A DNA stretch of 64,000 nt, from the NCBI GenBank assembly GCA_036770365.1, contig DAIPJH010000001.1, positions 248,001-312,000 on the forward strand, written 5' to 3'. The position numbers and the translations under genes are program-made. This document shows positions 26,458 to 34,872 of the stretch, piece after piece. A model generated the notes under the pieces. It searched no databases, had not been told where the DNA came from, and saw only the letters and a program-made list of their open reading frames with translations. Each line of letters starts with the position of its first letter. The stretch's first letter is position 1. The DNA is from DAIPJH01 sp036770365 (GTDB lineage Bacteria > Pseudomonadota > Alphaproteobacteria > Rickettsiales > UBA998).

Positions 26458-26556
26458 AGGAATCAGGATGATAGTGTGGTTTTCTTTTACCATAACACTT
26501 CCACTAAAAAATGAATGAGGCATTTTTTAGTGGAACGACAATAAATCCTGATTCCT
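26458..26556. repeat. Nested palindromic intergenic element
   Basis: Outer arms AGGAATCAGGAT (26458-26469) and ATCCTGATTCCT (26545-26556) enclose a perfect 15-bp inner hairpin (26499-26513 with 26521-26535, stem TTCCACTAAAAAATG). It lies between the convergent dksA and GNAT genes. It could act as a bidirectional terminator or be a small mobile (MITE/REP-like) element. Confidence 0.6.
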
Positions 26557-26572
26557 GAATCCTAATTCCTCA

Positions 26573-26995
26573 CTAAATCTCTTTCACAAAATGAAACCCT
26601 AAAATTTTAAACCCCTCACGGAAATAAAATTTGTGAGAGTTATGATTAGAGACGTAGGAATCGAGCAATGCAACACGACAGCCATGACGCTTGCCCTCTT
26701 TTTCCAACCACGCCAACATCGCCGCACCAATCCCCTGATTACGATGATGCTCATCAATGATAAAATTATCAACGCGAATGGATTTGCGGCAATAAAATTG
26801 TGATTTAATCCAAAATCCACTCACCCCAACCATCTCCCCTGCTTCATTAAACGCAGCAATGCAGCGATAGCCCGCAGGAATCATATCATCCAAAAGCGCA
26901 TTAAATTCAGCTAGATCCATATCGACCTGCCGCTGATGCACCAAGCCATAGATTTGTTCGATATCCGCACGGGCGGTGAGTTCTCGAATATTCAT
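26573..26995 (-). CDS. GNAT-family N-acetyltransferase
   Basis: 140 aa, a single GNAT domain. The acetyl-CoA loop is visible as 'VDNFIIDEHHRNQGIGAAMLAWLEKEGKRHGC' (R/Q-x-x-G-x-G/A). The C-terminal 'DSYVSNHNSHKFYFREGFKILGFHFVKEI' is the usual 'n..A..fY.k.GF' end. The substrate cannot be inferred. Convergent with dksA and divergent from the unknown gene at 27152. Confidence 0.85.
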   Translation of the reverse strand: MNIRELTARADIEQIYGLVHQRQVDMDLAEFNALLDDMIPAGYRCIAAFNEAGEMVGVSGFWIKSQFYCRKSIRVDNFIIDEHHRNQGIGAAMLAWLEKEGKRHGCRVALLDSYVSNHNSHKFYFREGFKILGFHFVKEI

Positions 26996-27151
26996 GAGGC
27001 TACCCCTACTTCATACATAAAAGAGGATGCCTAATGGCAAACTCCATGAAATGCAATCATAAATCCTTTCTTACAAAATATTCTTCATCAAATCGTCACA
27101 CACAAACATGAGATTTTCATCTAAGATAAGCCATAAACTTCAATAATAAAT

Positions 27152-28006
27152 GTGAAAAACATGACCACCAACCGACCAAACGATATCGACATACCCTCTG
27201 TTCTTGCAACACCAGCCTCTCAACCAGAGCAAACTCACATTCTTGTTCGCCCTATACATGCAGATGCTGCCCAAGTACATTTACAAAACCACCTTACCCT
27301 CCAAGAAGGTGTCACCTTACTTCGCCAGCCCATCATAACCAACGAACGCTTTACCGAAGATGGCATTAAACCACATGAACATTGGGTTGCTTTCTCTTTA
27401 AGTGATCCTAGCAAACAAAAGCTTGGAGTTGCAGAAGCATATCATATCCTCAAAAGTAATGATCCAAAACTTCCGAAGGGATCAACACGATTGTTCAGAG
27501 ACAGCGACCACATCATGCATGAAGCCGCTCAACAATGGGAAGATTTTAGAGTCCAACAAGCGCGGCACGACACACAATCCGTTCCTGTCTTAACCGAAGC
27601 CATTGACAACTCCACTCTTGCGGGCAACCCAAGAACAAAGATCACTCTTGATATTGATGCCTTAGCGGAATCACTCCACCCCACAGCTGTATGGAAAAAC
27701 AATCGTTTTCCAGAACAATCTGCGGCAACATCATTGGTGGAAATGCAAGCAACTCTTCCTAAACCCACCTATCCTCCCCTTCCATCACCACGTATCCACA
27801 CCACCTCTAGCTTTCCGGAACGCTTGTCAAAAGGCGTACAACGTACGGTCGAAACAGTGGAAAACAAGGGGATAAATAAAGCTACTGTTACAACAGCCAT
27901 CGTCGCTGCTGCAGGTTTCACCGCCCTCCTCAACGAACAACACCACCGAAAAGCTTTATTACAACAAAGCCTCGCCACACAGAATGGGACAAACATCACG
28001 CGTTGA
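27152..28006 (+). CDS. Unrecognised protein with a C-terminal membrane segment
   Basis: 284 aa from a GTG at 27152, or 281 aa from the ATG at 27161; neither has a strong ribosome site. Residues 1-130 look globular ('EHWVAFSLSDPSKQKLGVAEAYHILKSNDPKLPKGSTRLFRDSDHIMHEAAQQWEDF'), 150-235 are Pro/Thr-rich and low in structure. 'KATVTTAIVAAAGFTALL' near residue 262 is a single hydrophobic helix, followed by a basic tail, which suggests a tail anchor. I recognise no family. It stands between a GNAT gene and bamD. Confidence 0.65.
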   Translation: MKNMTTNRPNDIDIPSVLATPASQPEQTHILVRPIHADAAQVHLQNHLTLQEGVTLLRQPIITNERFTEDGIKPHEHWVAFSLSDPSKQKLGVAEAYHILKSNDPKLPKGSTRLFRDSDHIMHEAAQQWEDFRVQQARHDTQSVPVLTEAIDNSTLAGNPRTKITLDIDALAESLHPTAVWKNNRFPEQSAATSLVEMQATLPKPTYPPLPSPRIHTTSSFPERLSKGVQRTVETVENKGINKATVTTAIVAAAGFTALLNEQHHRKALLQQSLATQNGTNITR

Positions 28007-28086
28007 TTCCCTTCTTCAATATAAAAACATCATCATCACATCATTTTGATTGTCACTTCCCTTGTCCGCCTGTTATAGAGGACAGC

Positions 28087-28884
28087 ATGCATCATCGTAT
28101 TCTACATTCCATGCTCCATCTTGCTTGCTCTGCAATCGTTTTGCTTGCGGTTGCAGCGTGCGACGAGAAAAAAGATGAAAAATTATCCATGCCGCCTGAG
28201 CAGCTTTTTCAAAAAGGGCGCGAGGCGTTTGATGCGCATAATTACAAAGAAGCAGTCGAAATGTACGATGCGCTAGAACAGGAACATCCCTATTCTGAAC
28301 TTGCGCCTAAAGCGCAGATTTTAGCAGGTTACGCCCAATATGAAGCACAAAAATATGACGATGCTATTTTGGCATTTGAACGTTTTGTCAAACTACACCC
28401 AAGTCATGAGAGTGCGGCGTATGCTTACTATATGATGGCATTATGTTACTATGAACAGATCTCTGACGTTGGTCGTGATCAAGGCATGACGGAAAAAGCT
28501 ATGCAATCCTTGCATGATGTGGTTGCACGTTTTCCTGATTCTGAGTTTGCACGTGATGCCCAGCTCAAGCTGGATTTAACTGCTGACCATTTGGCAGGCA
28601 AAGAAATGATGGTGGGACGTTGGTATCTTAACCAAGGTCAGTTGCTCGCAGCAGCTAATCGCTTTAAACTTGTAATTGATAAATATCAAACCACCAGCCA
28701 CACTCCCGAAGCACTACACCGCTTGGTGGAAACCTACCTCAAGCTTGGTGTACGTGATGAGGCAGTGCGCTATGGTGCAGTATTGGGACATAACTTCCCT
28801 AGCAGCGTATGGTATGGGTATAGCTATGATTTACTTAAAGGCGAAAAACCTAAGGATGAGAGTTTACTCAAAAAGGTTTTTTAA
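28087..28884 (+). CDS. bamD: Outer-membrane assembly lipoprotein BamD
   Basis: Component of the Bam machinery that inserts beta-barrel proteins. 265 aa. Lipobox 'LAVAAC' near residue 21 gives an outer-membrane lipoprotein. TPR-like repeats follow: 'PPEQLFQKGREAFDAHNYKEAVEMYDALEQEHPYSELAPKAQILAGYAQYEAQKYDDAILAFERFVKLHPSHESAAYAYYMMALCYYEQI'. The frame is open 28 codons further upstream, but the ATG at 28087 has GAGGA before it and a proper signal peptide. A REP-like repeat separates it from recN. Confidence 0.94.
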   Translation: MHHRILHSMLHLACSAIVLLAVAACDEKKDEKLSMPPEQLFQKGREAFDAHNYKEAVEMYDALEQEHPYSELAPKAQILAGYAQYEAQKYDDAILAFERFVKLHPSHESAAYAYYMMALCYYEQISDVGRDQGMTEKAMQSLHDVVARFPDSEFARDAQLKLDLTADHLAGKEMMVGRWYLNQGQLLAAANRFKLVIDKYQTTSHTPEALHRLVETYLKLGVRDEAVRYGAVLGHNFPSSVWYGYSYDLLKGEKPKDESLLKKVF

Positions 28885-28896
28885 TGTCTTTTTCGC

Positions 28897-28964
28897 TGTC
28901 ATACCAGCGAAAGCTGGTATCCAGTCTTGATTTTCCCTAGATTCCAGCCTACGCTGGTATGACA
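28897..28964. repeat. REP-like palindromic repeat between bamD and recN
   Basis: Outer ends TGTCATACCAGC (28897-28908) and GCTGGTATGACA (28953-28964) are inverted copies. Each arm has a smaller palindrome (CCAGC-GAAA-GCTGG in the left arm). This layout matches the widespread 'TGTCATTCCCGCGAAAGCGGGAATCC' class of bacterial intergenic repeats. Confidence 0.8.
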
Positions 28965-28981
28965 AAAACCAAGAGTTTACC

Positions 28982-30655
28982 ATGCTCGCACATCTCGCCA
29001 TTCGCAATGTTGTCCTCATTGAAAAAGCTGATTTAGATTTCAGTAAAGGACTATGCGTCCTCAGCGGCGAAACAGGTGCAGGAAAATCTATTTTGCTGGA
29101 TGCGCTTGGGCTGGCACTTGGTAGCAAAGGCGATGCAAAACTGGTACGCGCAGGACAAGAAAACGCCAGCGTCACCGCCAAATTCGTGCTTCCACCTTAC
29201 CCTGCACTGGATGCACTGCTTGATGAAATTGGGCTAGATGCATTAGAAGACGGCGAACTGGTGATTCGTCGCCAACTGTCCGCGGATGGTAAATCTCGCG
29301 CCTTCCTCAATGACGCGGCGGTCAGCGCGAAAGCACTCAAAATCATCGGTGAAGCACTCATCGAAATACACGGGCAAAACGGACAGCGCGGCTTGATGGA
29401 TACCACCACCCACCGCGAGGCATTGGATGCGTTTGGTGGGCTAGAGTCTGAACTAAATACCTTGCAAACCACCTTTGCTGCTTGGAAAGCGGCGCGTCAG
29501 GCACGTGATGACTTACAAAAACATCTTGATGAAGCGGCGCGTGAACGTGATTACCTCAAACATATGCACGGCGAGCTGAAAGCCCTTAATCCTCAAACAG
29601 GCGAGGAAGAAACGCTGTCCGATACGCGCCTTCGCATGATGCAGTCCGAAAAACTCGCTGGTACACTCGATGATGCCCTGACTGCACTCTCACAGCCGCG
29701 CAACGTCATGGAAGCAATGCGCAGTGCGCAAAATATTTTGGCGCGTTCAACCCTGAAGGATGCCGCCCATTTTAACCCCGCAATTGAAGCACTCGACAAA
29801 GCAATGAGCGAACTTGAGGAGGCGCGGGATGTATTAGAACTATTGGGGCGATCTTGCGAATATGACCCACGCGTATTGGAAGAGGTCGAAGAACGGCTAT
29901 TCGCACTTAAAGCAGCCGCACGCAAATATAACCTCACGATTGAGGAACTGCCCACGCTGTTTATGCAGGTCGAAGACAAGCTCACCGCGCTGGACGCAGG
30001 CGAAAATAACCTCAAAAAACTCGAAGCGGATGTTAAGGCAACGCGAGAGAACTATCTCGAATCTGCAAGAATACTGGGTGCGCGCCGCAAAGACGTCGCA
30101 AGCCAATTAGAGGCAGCGATCCATGTGGAACTTGCACCGCTGAAAATGGAAGCGACGCGTTTTCGGGTTGCGCTGGACGTGAAACCCGAATCTGAGTGGA
30201 ACGCACACGGGATGGAAACGGTTACTTTTGAAGTTGCCACTAACAAGGGAGCGCATTTTGCACGCCTCGATGCGATTGCATCAGGCGGAGAGCTTTCACG
30301 CTTCATGCTCGCGCTCGCGGTGGTTCTGGGCGGCAAAAAATCCACCCCAACCCTGATTTTTGATGAGATTGATGCAGGCACAGGCGGCGCAGTCGCCGAC
30401 GCGATCGGCAAACGCTTGCAACGCTTAGGCAGTCATGCACAAGTCCTTGTTGTCACTCACGCACCGCAAGTCGCCGCACGCGGCAACCAACATCTGTTCA
30501 TCAACAAACAAGAAATTGACAGTCATACCCACACAAGGGTGCGCGAATTAACGTTAGTCGAACGCCATGAAGAATTAGCACGCATGTTATCCGGCGCAAC
30601 CGTCACCGAAGAAGCTCGCAAAGCGGCAGGGAAACTCTTGGAGGATGCGGCGTGA
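28982..30655 (+). CDS. recN: DNA repair protein RecN
   Basis: SMC-like ATPase acting in double-strand-break repair. 557 aa. Walker A 'GETGAGKSILLDALGLALG' near residues 35-53; central coiled coil (about 170-380); signature 'IASGGELSRFMLALAVVL' and Walker B 'PTLIFDEIDAGTGGAVADAIGKRLQRL', then 'QVLVVTHAPQVAARGNQHLFI'. Its TGA overlaps the GTG start of ligA. The order bamD-recN-ligA is a normal alphaproteobacterial neighbourhood. Confidence 0.96.
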   Translation: MLAHLAIRNVVLIEKADLDFSKGLCVLSGETGAGKSILLDALGLALGSKGDAKLVRAGQENASVTAKFVLPPYPALDALLDEIGLDALEDGELVIRRQLSADGKSRAFLNDAAVSAKALKIIGEALIEIHGQNGQRGLMDTTTHREALDAFGGLESELNTLQTTFAAWKAARQARDDLQKHLDEAARERDYLKHMHGELKALNPQTGEEETLSDTRLRMMQSEKLAGTLDDALTALSQPRNVMEAMRSAQNILARSTLKDAAHFNPAIEALDKAMSELEEARDVLELLGRSCEYDPRVLEEVEERLFALKAAARKYNLTIEELPTLFMQVEDKLTALDAGENNLKKLEADVKATRENYLESARILGARRKDVASQLEAAIHVELAPLKMEATRFRVALDVKPESEWNAHGMETVTFEVATNKGAHFARLDAIASGGELSRFMLALAVVLGGKKSTPTLIFDEIDAGTGGAVADAIGKRLQRLGSHAQVLVVTHAPQVAARGNQHLFINKQEIDSHTHTRVRELTLVERHEELARMLSGATVTEEARKAAGKLLEDAA

Positions 30656-32763
30656 CTACCCTCTCTCTTTTTACCGATGAGATTCCTGTGGATACACTGA
30701 GTGATGGTGATGCACGCGCAGAAGTGGCGCGGTTATCGTCTGAGATTCGACGTCACGACACGCTCTATTATACCAAAGATGCGCCCGCAATTTCGGACTC
30801 GGCGTATGACGCACTGCGCCGTCGCTTGGAAGCGATTGAGGCACGATTTCCTGCCCTAGTGACGGCTGACAGCCCGACCCAAAAGGTTGGAGCGAAGGCG
30901 GCGGAGGGGTTTGGCAAGATCACCCACAGCGTGCCGATGTTATCCCTCGCTAATGCGTTTGATGAAACGGATTTGCAGGAGTTTTTAACGAAAATTCGCC
31001 GCTTTCTTGGGCTTGGCGAAGCGGACGAAATTGCGTGTTTATGTGAACCGAAGATTGATGGGTTGTCGTTTTCTGCGACCTATGAAAACGGTGCGTATAT
31101 CAAAGGCGCGACACGCGGCGATGGCGAGGTCGGCGAGGATATTACTGCGAATCTTGCCAGCGTTTTGCATTTTCCTAAGATTTTAGAGGGCGATACGATA
31201 CCTTCGCGTATTGAGATTCGCGGTGAAGTCTATATGGATAAGGGCGATTTTACTGCGCTCAATGCCTCACGTGAAGTGTTGGGCGAATTTATCTTTGCCA
31301 ATCCGCGCAACGCCGCCGCAGGGAGTCTGCGCCAGCTTGACGCATCCATCACGGCGAGTCGCCGTTTACGTTATTTTGTGTATGGCGTGGGCGAAGTGAG
31401 TGGGCTAAAGTTAGATTCGCAGCAAGAACTGATGTGCTGGTTCAAGGCAGCAGGATTTGTCACCAATCCCCTCACTCGCCTAGCAGCAACAGCACAGAAT
31501 GTAATGGAAATTTACGCAGATCTAGGCAACAAACGCCCAAGCCTCGCCTATGATATTGATGGGATGGTGGTCAAGGTCAACCGTACGGACTGGCAGGAAC
31601 GGCTGGGGTCGGTACAGCGTTCGCCGCGCTGGGCGATTGCCTTTAAATTCCCTGCCGAGCAGGTTGAAACCACTGTGGAAGCGATTGATGTTCAAGTCGG
31701 GCGCACAGGCGCGCTTACGCCAGTTGCACGCCTCACCCCCGTGACGGTTGGCGGTGTGGTGGTATCGAATGCGACGCTGCATAATGAAGATGAAATCGCA
31801 CGTAAAGATGTACGTATTGGTGATACCGTGGTGGTGCAACGTGCGGGTGATGTGATTCCGCAGGTAGTGAGCGTCAATCTCTCCCGCCGCCCTTCGCATA
31901 CCACCCCCTTTGAACCAATGACCACCTGCCCTGTTTGCGGCTCACCTGCCGAACGCGAAGAAGGCGAGGCTGTGCGCCGCTGCACAGGCGGACTGATTTG
32001 CGAAGCGCAGCAAATCGAACGGCTCAAGCATTTTGTATCGCGTGGGGCGTTCGATATTGAAGGACTCGGCGCGAAACAAATCGAAGCGTTTTGGAACTGG
32101 GGCATGCTCAAAAATGCTGATGATATTTTTACGCTTCAGGCACGTGACGAAGCATCTGCGCTCGTCAAAATCCGCAACCGTGATGGCTGGGGTGAAAAAT
32201 CTGTCGCAAAACTCTTTGAAGCGATTGATAAAGCACGCACTATTTCCCTTAAACGCTTTATCTACGCGCTCGGCATCCGCCATATCGGCGAAGGTAATGC
32301 CGAGCTGCTGGCGCGACATTATACCACCGTAAAAGCATGGGAAAACGCTATGCTTGAAGCTGGACGCGATGATGCCTCTCCCGCCTACAACGAGCTAATG
32401 AGCATTGACGGTATTGGCAGCAAGGTCGCCCATGCACTGCTGGAATTTTTCCGCAACGAGGCACAAAAAGCCTTATTCGAACAATTACTGACACATGTCG
32501 CAGTCGAAGATGCCCCCAAGTCACTCGCCGCCTCCCCCATCAGCGGCAAAACGGTGGTATTCACAGGCTCACTCACCCGCATGAGCCGTGATGAAGCAAA
32601 AGCGCAAGCCTCCGCGCTCGGCGCAAAGGTCGCTGGCTCGGTCTCATCCAAAACCGATTACGTCGTCGCAGGTGCAGACGCAGGCTCAAAACTCAAAAAA
32701 GCCGTCGAACTTGGCATACATGTGCTAAGTGAAGATGCTTGGCTAGAACTGATTAAAGGATGA
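30652..32763 (+). CDS. ligA: NAD-dependent DNA ligase LigA
   Basis: Seals nicks during replication and repair using NAD+. 703 aa, full length. Ia domain 'HDTLYYTKDAPAISDSAYDALRRRLEAIE', catalytic Lys in 'CEPKIDGLSFSATYENG' (about residue 126), 'TRGDGEVGEDITANL', zinc finger 'CPVCGSPAEREEGEAVRRCTGGLICEAQQIERLKHFVSRGAFDIEGLG', helix-hairpin-helix repeats and a C-terminal BRCT ('ISGKTVVFTGSLTRMSRDEAKAQASALGAKVAGSVSSKTDYVVAG'). It starts at a GTG within the recN stop (GTGA) and overlaps prmA by 4 nt. Confidence 0.97.
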   Translation: MTTLSLFTDEIPVDTLSDGDARAEVARLSSEIRRHDTLYYTKDAPAISDSAYDALRRRLEAIEARFPALVTADSPTQKVGAKAAEGFGKITHSVPMLSLANAFDETDLQEFLTKIRRFLGLGEADEIACLCEPKIDGLSFSATYENGAYIKGATRGDGEVGEDITANLASVLHFPKILEGDTIPSRIEIRGEVYMDKGDFTALNASREVLGEFIFANPRNAAAGSLRQLDASITASRRLRYFVYGVGEVSGLKLDSQQELMCWFKAAGFVTNPLTRLAATAQNVMEIYADLGNKRPSLAYDIDGMVVKVNRTDWQERLGSVQRSPRWAIAFKFPAEQVETTVEAIDVQVGRTGALTPVARLTPVTVGGVVVSNATLHNEDEIARKDVRIGDTVVVQRAGDVIPQVVSVNLSRRPSHTTPFEPMTTCPVCGSPAEREEGEAVRRCTGGLICEAQQIERLKHFVSRGAFDIEGLGAKQIEAFWNWGMLKNADDIFTLQARDEASALVKIRNRDGWGEKSVAKLFEAIDKARTISLKRFIYALGIRHIGEGNAELLARHYTTVKAWENAMLEAGRDDASPAYNELMSIDGIGSKVAHALLEFFRNEAQKALFEQLLTHVAVEDAPKSLAASPISGKTVVFTGSLTRMSRDEAKAQASALGAKVAGSVSSKTDYVVAGADAGSKLKKAVELGIHVLSEDAWLELIKG

Positions 32764-33677
32764 CCATGACCCACGCTATCACCGCCAATCCCTTTTACCA
32801 ACCCATTGCGAACTGGCAGCTTTTATTTGATGTGCCGAAAGATGCAGTAATTGCACTGGAATCGTTGTTTGACGAGGAAACACTGAGCGTATCTAGCTTT
32901 GAGATTGATGAGGACGGTGTGATGTGGCGCACGACGGTGCTTATGGAATACCCCCTTGAAGAAAGCGACGTACTTGCGCGTTTAGCACGCTTGAAAGAGG
33001 GTTACGGCGCAGAGGTGACGCTAGTGGAGCAAAGCAAACTAGAAATGCGTGATTGGGTGGCAGAAGTTCAGGCGAGCTTCCCCCCACTTTCGATTGGCTC
33101 CTTCATGGTACTGGGTTCGCATCATGCGGATATCACACCGCCTGCGGGAACAACAGTGCTGTGGATGGATGCAGGAGCAGCATTTGGCACGGGAGAACAT
33201 GCGACGACTTCGGGTTGCTTGCTGGCACTGGACTGGGCAGCGAAGCGTTTTTCTTTCCGTAACGCACTGGATATGGGGTGCGGTTCGGCGATTTTAGGCA
33301 TGGCGGCAGCAAAGCGTTTTCATATTCCCTGCGTGGGAATTGATATTGACCCTGTGTCGGTATATGTCGCAAAGGAAAATATCGTTCGCAATCAACTGCA
33401 ACACCGCATGATGGCGCAAACAGGAAATGGCTATGCGTGTAATATTGTACGACAAATTGGAAAGTTTGATTTGATTTTTGCTAATATCTTAGCGCGTCCA
33501 CTCGTCAAACTAGCACCTGATTTGCGCCGTCATCTTGCACCAAACGGCATTGCAATTTTATCAGGACTGCTTGGCAAACAAGAAGCAATGGTGCTTTCGG
33601 CGCATCATCAGCAGGGCTTGAAGCTGCTTAAGCGTATTCGATTAGGGCATTGGTCGGTGCTTATTTTACAGGGGTAA
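32760..33677 (+). CDS. prmA: Ribosomal protein L11 methyltransferase
   Basis: Trimethylates ribosomal protein L11. 305 aa. AdoMet-binding motif 'ALDMGCGSAILGMAAAKRFHIPCVGIDIDPVSVYVAKENIVRNQ', preceded by 'DAGAAFGTGEHATTSGCLLALDWA' and followed by 'KFDLIFANILARPLVKLAPDLRRHLAPNGIAILSGLL', the PrmA hallmarks. It starts inside the ligA stop (ATGA). Its end is 5 nt from the end of lpxC on the other strand. Confidence 0.94.
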   Translation: MTMTHAITANPFYQPIANWQLLFDVPKDAVIALESLFDEETLSVSSFEIDEDGVMWRTTVLMEYPLEESDVLARLARLKEGYGAEVTLVEQSKLEMRDWVAEVQASFPPLSIGSFMVLGSHHADITPPAGTTVLWMDAGAAFGTGEHATTSGCLLALDWAAKRFSFRNALDMGCGSAILGMAAAKRFHIPCVGIDIDPVSVYVAKENIVRNQLQHRMMAQTGNGYACNIVRQIGKFDLIFANILARPLVKLAPDLRRHLAPNGIAILSGLLGKQEAMVLSAHHQQGLKLLKRIRLGHWSVLILQG

Positions 33678-33682
33678 AAAAG

Positions 33683-34663
33683 TTACCACTTCGCAGGGAG
33701 CATTGCCGCGCCAGCGAGGGCGGAAACACCCGAAATCATACGGCTTTTTGCTGGGCGAGTGATTTCGATTTCAGCTTCTTCTGCACCACCAAGTAATTGC
33801 CACGCATCGCGGTTAGCAAACAAGGCTTTGAGCAGTTTGTTATTAATGCCGTGACCTGGTTTATAGGCAATCACTTGACCTTGCAAACGCATGCCCGCAA
33901 GGAAGAAATCTCCAACGCAATCAAGGGCTTTATGGCGCACAAACTCATCATCAAAACGCAGACCATCCTCGTTCAGCACACGGTCATCACCAATAACCAC
34001 CGCATTATTGAGTGAACCACCACGCGCCAGACCAATCGCTTGCAGGCGTTCCACATCACGCGCAAAACCAAAGGTACGCGCACGACTCAACATTTGACGG
34101 AAAGTTACTTTTGAAAAATCATATTCGGCTTTTTGATTTGAAATCACATCATGCGCAAACGCAATTTCAACGTCCAACACAAAGCCGTCATGTGGCAAAA
34201 TGGTGAGAGTTGAATCCCCTTCATTGACGGTAATCGCACGCGTCACCTTCATCACACGGCGTAGTGCATCTTGTTCCACTAACCCCGCGCATTCAATGAG
34301 AAATACAAAAGGATCGGAGCTACCATCCATAATTGGCACTTCAGGACCGTTGATCTCAACGACCGCGTTATCCACACCCATGCCCCACAGCGCAGCCATT
34401 AAATGTTCGATGGTTGATACGCGAACGCCATACATATTTTCAATGGTCGTACCAAGCATAGTATCGGTCACATAATGATAGCGTGCCTGCACCAGAGCGC
34501 GTGCGCCATCTCCTTCATCAATATCGGTACGAACAAACACAATACCCATATTCGCTTCTGCGGGGCAAAGTGCCATCTGCACCATCTTGCCCGAATGCAG
34601 CCCAACACCAGAGCAACGCACTACAGAATTCAAGGTTTTTTGTTTTGCCACAACAGCATTCAT
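33683..34663 (-). CDS. lpxC: UDP-3-O-acyl-N-acetylglucosamine deacetylase LpxC
   Basis: First committed step of lipid A synthesis. 326 aa. 'SGVGLHSGKMVQMALCPAEANMGIVFVRTD', the zinc-site helix 'VSTIEHLMAALWGMGVDNAVVEINGPEVPIMDGSS', and the second metal site 'FVRHKALDCVGDFFLAGMRLQGQVIAYKPGHGINNKLL' with conserved His and Asp are intact. It follows ftsZ on the same strand after about 210 nt that contain a hairpin (34800-34829), as usual in proteobacterial division clusters. Confidence 0.97.
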   Translation of the reverse strand: MNAVVAKQKTLNSVVRCSGVGLHSGKMVQMALCPAEANMGIVFVRTDIDEGDGARALVQARYHYVTDTMLGTTIENMYGVRVSTIEHLMAALWGMGVDNAVVEINGPEVPIMDGSSDPFVFLIECAGLVEQDALRRVMKVTRAITVNEGDSTLTILPHDGFVLDVEIAFAHDVISNQKAEYDFSKVTFRQMLSRARTFGFARDVERLQAIGLARGGSLNNAVVIGDDRVLNEDGLRFDDEFVRHKALDCVGDFFLAGMRLQGQVIAYKPGHGINNKLLKALFANRDAWQLLGGAEEAEIEITRPAKSRMISGVSALAGAAMLPAKW

Positions 34664-34799
34664 ACAGACACCCTAACACGAACATTCTATTTCATGTTCG
34701 CATAGTACGCAGGATCAAGCATACAAGCAAATCACAGAATATTACGAATTGTTACATGACGTTCAATCAATTAAAGGTCATTTTTATACTTTTAATACA

Positions 34800-34829
34800 G
34801 TAACACCGCCACTATTATGACGGTGTTAC
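34800..34829 (-). terminator. Hairpin after ftsZ (possible terminator)
   Basis: GTAACACCG / CGGTGTTAC, a 9-bp perfect stem with a 12-nt loop, 44 nt after the ftsZ stop. On the minus strand it is followed by TGTATTAAAAG, only a poor T-tract. The rest of 34664-34872 shows no gene and probably holds the lpxC promoter. Confidence 0.5.
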
Positions 34830-34872
34830 TTACTCAACAACAAGTAAATTTAACGTTCTATGCCCTCAAAGC

